A DNA stretch of 64,000 nt, taken from NCBI RefSeq assembly GCF_020103695.1, contig NZ_JAHXBF010000044.1, forward strand, positions 1 to 64,000, written 5' to 3'. Below the pieces are notes generated by a model. It did no database searches. It saw only the letters and a list, made by a program, of their open reading frames with translations, and was not told where the DNA came from. Origin of the DNA: Hyalangium versicolor (GTDB taxonomy: Bacteria; Myxococcota; Myxococcia; Myxococcales; Myxococcaceae). Shown one piece after another: positions 54,639 through 64,000 of the stretch (within the stretch, counting starts at the first letter, position 1; every line of letters begins with the position of its first letter). The translations under genes were made by a program, and so were the position numbers.

Positions 54639-54997
54639 TTCCAGCTCCCAAGAAATTGCACCGTGGGGTCAACATCCGTCTCGTCCTCCGGTGCTGAGCA
54701 CTTCCGCGGCGCGTTCCCGTCACTAACTACATGGCTGCCTGTCCCCGACCTTGGTCGGAGACGCGGGTGGCGGGTGAACGGGAGAGCGGTGGGCTCGGAG
54801 ACACTCTGGGGGGGTCCGATGCTCTCGATTTCTTTTTTCTGCGAGCACCTTTCTCCAACTCACCTGGAGCGCTCGCCTCCGTGAGGACCGCGTCTTTTCC
54901 TCACTGGGAGTGCGTGACATCTTGATGCCCCACACCAGTGCCGTGCGTGCTGTCTCGCGAGAGAGACGAGAAGCAGCGCCGGCCAGAGGGATGTCAC
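54639..54997. other. Intergenic region upstream of the first NHL lipoprotein
   Basis: The 359 bases hold a small palindrome CCGACC-TT-GGTCGG (54745-54758), a T-rich run at 54827-54838, and the AGAGGG ribosome site of the next gene. A 73-codon open frame (54663-54884) has no ribosome site or recognisable content. Promoter presumably lies here. Confidence 0.4.
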
Positions 54998-56755
54998 ATG
55001 CGCGGCGAATGGCTTGGGCTCGTGGCAGTCACAGCAGTCCTGCTCTCGTGCGGCGAAGGAGAGCCGCCCTCGCAGTCCCTGCAGTTCCGTGTGGGCGGCA
55101 CCGTCAGCGGACTCGATGGGAGCCTCACGCTCCAGCTCAACTCGAGCGAAAACCTCACCCTGAGCCAGAGCGGGTACTTCCTGTTCGAGACACCCGTTGA
55201 TGACGGGAACCCGTACCGGGTGACGATCACCTCCGCCCCGCCGGAGCAGGTCTGCACCCTGAGAGCAGCCACCGGCCGCATCGGAGGCGCGGACGTGGAC
55301 TCGGTGCAGGTGCTCTGCGTGGTACGCACCTATGCCCTCGGAGGGCACACGGATGAGGCGACGGGTTCCATCACCCTCCGCCTCGAGAGCGGAGATAACG
55401 GAGACACCGGAGAGAGCCTGGTCTTCCTCGCCCCCGGCGACTTCACCTTCCAGACCCGGCTGCCTCGAGGCAGCGAATACACGGCCTCCATCGAAGTGCA
55501 GCCCCGCGGCTTCCGGTGCACGATGACGGGAGCGAGTGGCACGGTGCAGGGCAATGTCACCAGCATCACCGTGCACTGCACCCCCTGGTACACCTTCAGC
55601 GTCTACCAGCCCGCCAGCCTCGTCATCGGCCAGAGCGATTTCAGCAGCAGTCTCGAGAACCATGGGGAAGGCATCGGCCCCCGGGGCATGAGGTACCCCT
55701 ACGGCAATCCCTCGTTCACTGGCGGAAAGCTCTACATCCCGGACTTCTTCAACAACCGCATCCTTGGGTACAACGCCCTGCCCACGCAGAATGATCCGAC
55801 TCCCGACTTCTACCTCGGGCAGATCGACTTCTACACCCACAGCCAGTCCGCCGGGCCCAAGGGGCTCTCCTGGCCTGCGGGCATCGCCTCCCATGGCGAG
55901 GAGATGGTGGTGGCGGACTCGGGCAACAACCGCATCTCGTTCTACAGCAAGCCGCCCGATTGGACCTTTGCCCCGGTGAGCCTCGTCATCGGCCAGCCGG
56001 ACTACATCAACATCTCTCCTCGATGTGACGCGCGATCCGTTGTCACTCCCAGAGGAGTGGCCCTCACCCCTCACAAGCTCGTCGTCTCGGACGCCAGCAA
56101 CAACCGCCTCCTCATCTGGAACAAACACCCCGATGCACTGAACGAGGAGGCGGACCTCGCGCTCGGTCAGCCGGACCTCATCACGTGCAACCGGGACTAC
56201 AGCACCGGGGACGGGACTACCACTCCGCCTCCCGCCAATCCTCCCTCGGCCACCACCTTCAACCGCCCCCAAGGCATCTGGACGGATGGCGTGCGGCTCG
56301 TCGTGGCCGACACCGGAAACCACCGCGTCCTCATCTGGAACTCTCTCCCCTCCTCTGGCTCGCAGCCCCCGGATGTGGTGCTCGGACAGCCGGACTTCAC
56401 CAGCAACACCCACGACACCACCCGGACGGGCATGTCTTCGCCCACCAACGTCACCTCCACCGGCGTGCAGCTCTTTGTGAGCGATGAGGACAACCACCGC
56501 GTGCTCATCTGGAATCAGTTCCCCACCACGAATGGTGCCCTCCCGGATGCCGTCCTCGGGCAAGCCGACTTCACCTCCTCCCTCTCAGGCGAGCCTTTCG
56601 AGGTGTGCTCTTCCGAGAGGCCGTCCTCGTGCCAAACCTACTATCGGCCGAACGCGCGGAGCCTCAATGGACCCACAGGCTTGCTGCTGGTCCCGCCGTA
56701 CCTGCTGGTGACGGACACGTACAACCACCGCGTCCTCATCTACGAGAGCCAATGA
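54998..56755 (+). CDS. NHL-repeat lipoprotein, copy 1
   Basis: The 585-residue lipoprotein (MRGEWLGLVAVTAVLLSCG) has two related N-terminal beta domains (GGTVSGLDGSLTLQLNSSEN and LGGHTDEATGSITLRLESG), each ending in a Cys pair (VCTL...VQVLC; FRCTM...ITVHC). About five NHL/beta-propeller repeats follow, each built around VxxGQxD and a xDxxNxRxLIxN motif (VVADTGNHRVLIWN, VLGQPDFTSN). It starts at ATG 54998 (AGAGGG upstream). A surface-exposed binding protein is likely. It is nearly duplicated by the next gene. Confidence 0.87.
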   Translation: MRGEWLGLVAVTAVLLSCGEGEPPSQSLQFRVGGTVSGLDGSLTLQLNSSENLTLSQSGYFLFETPVDDGNPYRVTITSAPPEQVCTLRAATGRIGGADVDSVQVLCVVRTYALGGHTDEATGSITLRLESGDNGDTGESLVFLAPGDFTFQTRLPRGSEYTASIEVQPRGFRCTMTGASGTVQGNVTSITVHCTPWYTFSVYQPASLVIGQSDFSSSLENHGEGIGPRGMRYPYGNPSFTGGKLYIPDFFNNRILGYNALPTQNDPTPDFYLGQIDFYTHSQSAGPKGLSWPAGIASHGEEMVVADSGNNRISFYSKPPDWTFAPVSLVIGQPDYINISPRCDARSVVTPRGVALTPHKLVVSDASNNRLLIWNKHPDALNEEADLALGQPDLITCNRDYSTGDGTTTPPPANPPSATTFNRPQGIWTDGVRLVVADTGNHRVLIWNSLPSSGSQPPDVVLGQPDFTSNTHDTTRTGMSSPTNVTSTGVQLFVSDEDNHRVLIWNQFPTTNGALPDAVLGQADFTSSLSGEPFEVCSSERPSSCQTYYRPNARSLNGPTGLLLVPPYLLVTDTYNHRVLIYESQ

Positions 56756-56875
56756 GCCCGAGCGCTGGCGCCTTTTCCCCCGGACAACCTCATGGCATGG
56801 TCACTTTTCTCATGAGCGCCGTGCGAGCGGGTCTGCAGGAAGGCCCTGCACCGTGTACGGCCAGGGGAAGTCACC

Positions 56876-58642
56876 ATGCGCGGCGAATGGCTTGGGCTCG
56901 TGGCAGTCGCAGCAGTCCTGCTCTCGTGCGGCGGCGAAGGAGAGCCGCCCTCGCAGTCCCTGCAGTTCCGTGTGGGCGGAACCGTCAGCGGACTCGATGG
57001 GAACCTCACGCTCCAGCTCAACTCGGGCGAAAACCTCACCCTGAGCCAGAACGGGTACTTCCTGTTCGAGACGCCCGTTGATGACGGGAACCCGTACCGG
57101 GTGACGATCACCACCGCCCCGCCGGAGCAGGTCTGCACCCTGAAAGCAGCCACCGGCCGCATCGGAGGCGCGGACGTGGACTCGGTGCAGGTGCTCTGCG
57201 TGGTACGCACCTATGCCCTCGGAGGGCATGCGGATGGGGCGACGGGTTCCATCACCCTCCGCCTCGAGAGCGGAGATAACGGAGACACCGGAGAGAGCCT
57301 GGTCTTCCTCGCCCCCGGCGACTTCACCTTCCAGACCCGGCTGTCTCGAGGCAGCGAATACACGGCCTCCATCGAAGTGCAGCCCCGCGGCTTCCGGTGC
57401 ACGATGACGGGAGCGAGTGGCACGGTGCAGGGCAATGTCCCCAGCATCACCGTGCATTGCACCCCCTGGTACGCTTTCAGCGCCTACCAACCCGCCAGCC
57501 TCGTCATCGGCCAGAGCGACTTCAGCGGCTATATCGAGAACCACGCGGAAGGCATCGGTTCCCGGGGCATGAAGTTCCCCTCCGGCAACCCCTTGTTCGT
57601 GAACGGAAAGCTCTACATCCCGGATAGCGGCAACAACCGCATCCTCGGGTACAACGCCCTGCCCACGCAGAATGACCAGTCCGCCGACTTCTTCGTCGGG
57701 CAAATCGACCGCTACACCCACAGCCAGTCCGCCGGGCCCAAAGGACTCTCCGCGCCCCTGGACATCGCCCTCGAAGGGCAGGAGATGGTGGTAGCGGACA
57801 GGGGCAACAATCGCATCGCGATCTACAACAAGCCGCCGGAACAGACCTTCTCCCCGGTGAACCTCGTCATCGGCCAGCCGGACTACATCAACATCTCTCC
57901 TCGCTGTGACGCGCGATCCGTCGTCAACCCCGCGGGGGTGGCCCTCACCCCTGAAAAGCTCATCGTCCCGGACGCCGGCAACAACCGCCTCCTCATCTGG
58001 AACAAACACCCCGATGCCCTGAACGAGGAGGCGGACCTCGTGCTCGGTCAGCCGGACCTCATCACGTGCAACCGGGACTACAGCACCGGGGACGGGACCA
58101 CCACTCCGCCTCCCGCCAATCCTCCCTCGGCCACCACCTTCAACCGCCCCCAAGGCATCTGGACGGATGGCGTGCGGCTCGTCGTGGCCGACACCGGAAA
58201 CCACCGCGTCCTCATCTGGAACTCTCTCCCCTCCTCTGGCTCGCAGCCCCCGGATGTGGTGCTCGGACAGCCGGACTTCACCAGCAACACCCACGACACC
58301 ACCCGGACGGGCATGTCTTCGCCCACCAACGTCACCTCCACTGGCGTGCAGCTCGCCGTGAGCGACTGGGGCAACCACCGCGTGCTCATCTGGAACCAGT
58401 TCCCCACCACGAATGGTGCCCTCCCGGATGCCGTCCTCGGGCAAGCTGACTTCACCTCCAACTACGTGGGTGAGCCCGTCACATGTCCGGAGAACCCGTC
58501 TCCCGAGGATCCCCTCTGCGTCGCGGGCAACCGGCCGAACGCGCGGACCCTCCACTCGCCCACGGGCCTGCTGATGCTCCCTCCCTACCTGCTGGTGGCG
58601 GACACGGACAACCACCGCGTCCTCATCTACGAAAGCCAGTGA
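56876..58642 (+). CDS. NHL-repeat lipoprotein, copy 2
   Basis: The 588-residue paralogue of the preceding gene starts MRGEWLGLVAVAAVLLSCGG (AGGGGAAG upstream) with the same two N-terminal beta domains and propeller. Differences concentrate in the first propeller blades (FSGYIENHAEGIGSRG instead of FSSSLENHGEGIGPRG) and in the last blade, while a central block is almost identical in DNA. Both copies are in tandem 120 bases apart, indicating recent duplication. Blade differences would change ligand choice. Confidence 0.87.
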   Translation: MRGEWLGLVAVAAVLLSCGGEGEPPSQSLQFRVGGTVSGLDGNLTLQLNSGENLTLSQNGYFLFETPVDDGNPYRVTITTAPPEQVCTLKAATGRIGGADVDSVQVLCVVRTYALGGHADGATGSITLRLESGDNGDTGESLVFLAPGDFTFQTRLSRGSEYTASIEVQPRGFRCTMTGASGTVQGNVPSITVHCTPWYAFSAYQPASLVIGQSDFSGYIENHAEGIGSRGMKFPSGNPLFVNGKLYIPDSGNNRILGYNALPTQNDQSADFFVGQIDRYTHSQSAGPKGLSAPLDIALEGQEMVVADRGNNRIAIYNKPPEQTFSPVNLVIGQPDYINISPRCDARSVVNPAGVALTPEKLIVPDAGNNRLLIWNKHPDALNEEADLVLGQPDLITCNRDYSTGDGTTTPPPANPPSATTFNRPQGIWTDGVRLVVADTGNHRVLIWNSLPSSGSQPPDVVLGQPDFTSNTHDTTRTGMSSPTNVTSTGVQLAVSDWGNHRVLIWNQFPTTNGALPDAVLGQADFTSNYVGEPVTCPENPSPEDPLCVAGNRPNARTLHSPTGLLMLPPYLLVADTDNHRVLIYESQ

Positions 58643-58913
58643 ATTCCCGTCGGCAAGGCAGGCGGCCGAGCGGTGCCCCGCGGCTCACATGAACCGCCGG
58701 GATTCTTGTGGATCTGAGCGAAAGTGGACGAAAATGCCGCACGCAAGAAACGCGTGTCAGGTCCGCCCTCCCACGGCCAGGAGGGAGGGGGAAGCGAGAA
58801 CCCGGTAGCAGGTGGGGGGGATGTGAAGCCTGCTGAGAGCGCGCCCGCGGATTCGCGGCGCGCTCGAGGTTCCTCTCGGAGCGCAACCGCTTCAGAAGGG
58901 ATGTCAGCAGCAC

Positions 58914-61904
<2,991 letters not shown>

Positions 61905-61924
61905 GAACTCCCGTGAGGATGGTG

Positions 61925-62944
61925 ATGAGCAGGACCGCGGTTTTCCTGGCCACAGTGCTCTCGCTCGTGGCGTTGGGAGCAACTCCCGCGCTGGCCCAGC
62001 AGCAGCCACAGCAGCAGAAGCCGGCCGAGGAACGCCCCTGGGCGAAGGGCGTTCCCCCCGAGAAGCAGAAAGCGGCGCTCGAGCTGTTCCGGACGGGCAA
62101 CACCCTGCTGAAGGAGTCCGTCTTCGTGCAGGCCGCGGAGAAGTACCGCCAGGCGCTCGCGCTCTGGGACCACCCGGCCATCCACTACAACCTGGCGCTG
62201 GCGCTGCTGAACCTCGACCAGCCCACCGAGGTGTACGAGCACCTCGTGGCGGCGATGCGCTACGGCGTCGCTCCGCTGGACGTGGAGAAGATGGAGCACG
62301 CCCGCGCGTACAAGAACCTCATCGAGCGGCAGCTGGCGCAGTTGGAGGTGAGCTGTGACGATCCCGGCGCCACGGTGTCGCTGGATGGCGCGGTGCTCTT
62401 CTCCGCTCCCGGGCGCTACGAGGGCCGGGTGCGGCCTGGCTCGCACACCTTCGTCGTCTTGAAGGATGGGCACTCGCCCACCACGCTGACGCGCACCCTG
62501 CACGCCGACGAGAAGACCTCGCTCGCGCTCAAGCTGTACTCCGACGATGACCTGACCCGGTACCGTCGGCACTGGTCCGCGTGGAAGCCCTGGGCGCTGA
62601 CGGGCGCGGGAGTGGCCGTGGCGCTGGCCGGTGGAGTCCTGCACATGCAGGCCCGAAAGAGCTACGAGGACTTCGACACCCGCATCGCCGAGTGCGGCGG
62701 GTGTGTGCCGACTCCAGACGTCACCGAGATGCGTTCCAAGGGCGACAGCAACCAGCAACTGGCGGTGGGCGCCTATGCCGTGGGCGGTGCCGCCGCTGTC
62801 ACGGGGCTGGTGCTCGCGTTCATCAACCGGCCCCAGGCCTACCGCATCAGCCCGGATGAAGCCCAGAGCCCGCAGCAGGGAGTGAGCATCGCTCCCGTGG
62901 TCAGCGGCTCCGAGGGCGGCATCCAGGCCACCTTCCGCTTCTGA
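61925..62944 (+). CDS. Exported TPR and PEGA-domain protein
   Basis: The 339-residue protein has a signal peptide (MSRTAVFLATVLSLVALGAT, ALA/QQ cleavage), a TPR pair (FRTGNTLLKESVFVQAAEKY; HPAIHYNLALALLNLDQPTE), a PEGA domain (GATVSLDGAVLFSAPGRYEG, then GSHTFVVLKDGHS), and two membrane-type segments (ALTGAGVAVALAGGVLHM; GGAAAVTGLVLAFI). I start at ATG 61925 with GAGG six bases upstream; ATG 61919 and GTG 61901 are alternatives. It is probably in an operon with the preceding kinase. Confidence 0.85.
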   Translation: MSRTAVFLATVLSLVALGATPALAQQQPQQQKPAEERPWAKGVPPEKQKAALELFRTGNTLLKESVFVQAAEKYRQALALWDHPAIHYNLALALLNLDQPTEVYEHLVAAMRYGVAPLDVEKMEHARAYKNLIERQLAQLEVSCDDPGATVSLDGAVLFSAPGRYEGRVRPGSHTFVVLKDGHSPTTLTRTLHADEKTSLALKLYSDDDLTRYRRHWSAWKPWALTGAGVAVALAGGVLHMQARKSYEDFDTRIAECGGCVPTPDVTEMRSKGDSNQQLAVGAYAVGGAAAVTGLVLAFINRPQAYRISPDEAQSPQQGVSIAPVVSGSEGGIQATFRF

Positions 62945-62958
62945 GGTTCCTGATCTTT

Positions 62959-64000
62959 ATGAGACGAGCATCCCCTGTTCCCGTGCGCCCTGGCCGTATC
63001 GGTCTCCTCGCGCTGGTGCTCCTGTCGCTGCCGCTCTCGTGCTTCGAGCCCGCGAGCGTGCAGTGCCCCTCCGGCCTCGTCTGCCCCGAGGGTCAGGCTT
63101 GCGCCGCCAACCAACCGGTCTGCATCAAGACGCCCTGCGGTAACGGTGTCGTCGAGGCCGACGAGGCGTGTGACGACGGCAACATCCAGGACGGCGACGG
63201 GTGTAGCAAGGACTGCTCCTCGAACGAGCGCTGCGGCAACCTCAAGGTGGACCTCGCCGTGGGGGAGATCTGCGACGACGGGAACACCCTGGACAAGGAC
63301 GGGTGCAGCGCGGACTGCAAGTCCACCGAGCTGTGCGGCAACGGCGTCATCGACCGGGCCGTGGGCGAGGTGTGCGACGACAAGAACATCGTGTCCGGGG
63401 ACGGGTGCAGCGCCAACTGCCGCTCGGACGAGACGTGCGGCAATCACATCACCGACGACATCACGGGCGAGGTGTGTGACGACGGGAACACCGTGAGCGG
63501 CGACGGCTGCAGCTTCGACTGCAAGTCCGGCGAGGGCTGCGGCAACGGCACGCGCGATGACGACGAGGAGTGCGACGACGGCAACGACCTCAACAACGAC
63601 AACTGCGTGGAGATCAACAACGCGTGTGTGCTGGCGCGGTGCGGAGACGGGCTCGTCGACACCCAGGAGCCGCGAGTGGAGGAGTGCGACTACGCGGACA
63701 CCTCGACGGTGTGCGATCTGGACTGCACCCTGCCCGTCTGCGGCGACGGCATCATCAACCCGGCCGCGGGCGAGGAGTGCGAAGTACCCACCGTGGGAGC
63801 CAGCACGGCGGTGTGCAACAGTGACTGCACGGTCTCGCGCTGTGGCGACGGCAAGCGCAACACGCTGGCGAACGAGGCCTGTGACGACGGCAACACCAAC
63901 GACCAGGATGACTGCCTCAACTCGTGCAAGCTCAACCGGTGCGGAGATGGCGCCGTTGATCAGCAGGGCCCGGTCGTCGAGGCGTGTGATGATGGCAATG
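62959..64000 (+). CDS. DUF4215 cysteine-rich repeat lipoprotein (partial)
   Basis: The gene runs off the right edge (347 residues seen). A lipoprotein signal (LLALVLLSLPLSCF) leads to repeated modules of 30-40 residues, each with CGNG/CGDG, then EEC/EACDDGN and a GDGCS...C core (about eight seen), the Myxococcus cysteine-rich repeat DUF4215 (TIGR02232). The Asp-rich DDGNxxxxDGCS loops suggest calcium binding. It starts 14 bases after the PEGA gene, probably the same operon. The protein is likely a large surface or extracellular lipoprotein. Confidence 0.87.
   Translation, partial: MRRASPVPVRPGRIGLLALVLLSLPLSCFEPASVQCPSGLVCPEGQACAANQPVCIKTPCGNGVVEADEACDDGNIQDGDGCSKDCSSNERCGNLKVDLAVGEICDDGNTLDKDGCSADCKSTELCGNGVIDRAVGEVCDDKNIVSGDGCSANCRSDETCGNHITDDITGEVCDDGNTVSGDGCSFDCKSGEGCGNGTRDDDEECDDGNDLNNDNCVEINNACVLARCGDGLVDTQEPRVEECDYADTSTVCDLDCTLPVCGDGIINPAAGEECEVPTVGASTAVCNSDCTVSRCGDGKRNTLANEACDDGNTNDQDDCLNSCKLNRCGDGAVDQQGPVVEACDDGN

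Larger units (their letters stand above)
54998..58642 (+). repeat. Tandem gene duplication of about 1.76 kb
   Basis: Copies 54998-56755 and 56876-58642 align end to end, starting a few bases before each ATG. An essentially identical stretch of roughly 240 bases runs from about 56219 to 56460 and again at 58100-58340. The blade-1 to blade-3 region (55620-56120 vs 57500-58000) has diverged more. Confidence 0.85.

Noticed and set aside
54663..54884. 73-codon open frame between the exonuclease and NHL genes
   Set aside because: No ribosome site, low-information sequence, in a promoter-like gap.
54860..56563. Antisense frame across NHL copy 1, and its twin across copy 2
   Set aside because: Both follow the duplicated sense genes exactly and have no independent coding evidence.

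Overview
This is a GC-rich (roughly two-thirds G+C), densely packed chromosomal segment with strong G/C third-position bias. The gene content points to a myxobacterium of the Cystobacterineae (Archangium/Cystobacter/Hyalangium-like). It has three eukaryote-type Ser/Thr kinases, two of them fused to large sensor or ATPase modules. It also has a kinase paired with a DUF2381 protein, a DUF4215 cysteine-rich repeat lipoprotein, an orphan Imm11-type immunity protein and many secreted lipoproteins. The taxonomic call is inference from gene content; no rRNA gene is present.

Left part (0-16 kb): a complete minus-strand tyrosine/homogentisate operon (fahA-maiA-hppD-hmgA). It diverges from a 1668-residue hybrid sensor combining a Ser/Thr kinase, ATPase, TPR-like, GAF and histidine kinase modules. 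A PhcB-like methyltransferase, an alpha/beta hydrolase, a GspE/MshE N-domain protein, a secreted S9 peptidase and small accessory proteins follow. Next come serA and a convergent D-2-hydroxyacid (possibly D-2-hydroxyglutarate) dehydrogenase separated by a shared terminator hairpin (15.7-18.4 kb).

Middle (18-37 kb): a VWA lipoprotein, an orphan Pvc16/DUF4255-like protein, and exonuclease VII genes xseA-xseB, where XseA carries an unusual N-terminal domain. An outer-membrane/lipoprotein pair, a ferritin-like protein and a CBS-pair protein with a histone-H1-like tail come next. A fatty acid hydroxylase-type membrane protein diverges from a TetR regulator across a perfect inverted-repeat operator. 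Then a lytic transglycosylase, a YfbK-type VWA protein, nagB, a group III pfkA, xdhC, a secreted protein of six 23-residue Cys repeats, an AraC regulator, an Mpo1-like protein and a large unclassified lipoprotein.

Fatty-acid island (37.6-42.8 kb, minus strand): alpha/beta hydrolase - cyclopropane fatty acid synthase - front-end desaturase - alpha/beta hydrolase - alpha/beta hydrolase. Two junctions are coupled by ATGA overlaps. The layout suggests a dedicated lipid-modification pathway. An ACMSD-type amidohydrolase, a Tat-exported pirin lipoprotein and a purple-acid-phosphatase-like lipoprotein follow.

Right part (47-64 kb): an orphan Imm11 protein next to fragments of a decayed partner gene, a Ser/Thr kinase with a DUF2381 partner, an M43 metalloprotease and an RNase R-like exonuclease. 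Two tandem-duplicated NHL-repeat lipoproteins come next. The window ends in a kinase/STAND ATPase/coiled-coil protein with a TPR-PEGA envelope protein and a DUF4215 lipoprotein that runs off the right edge.

No insertion sequence, CRISPR array, rRNA or intact tRNA was seen. A degenerate tRNA-like sequence sits at about 131-203.
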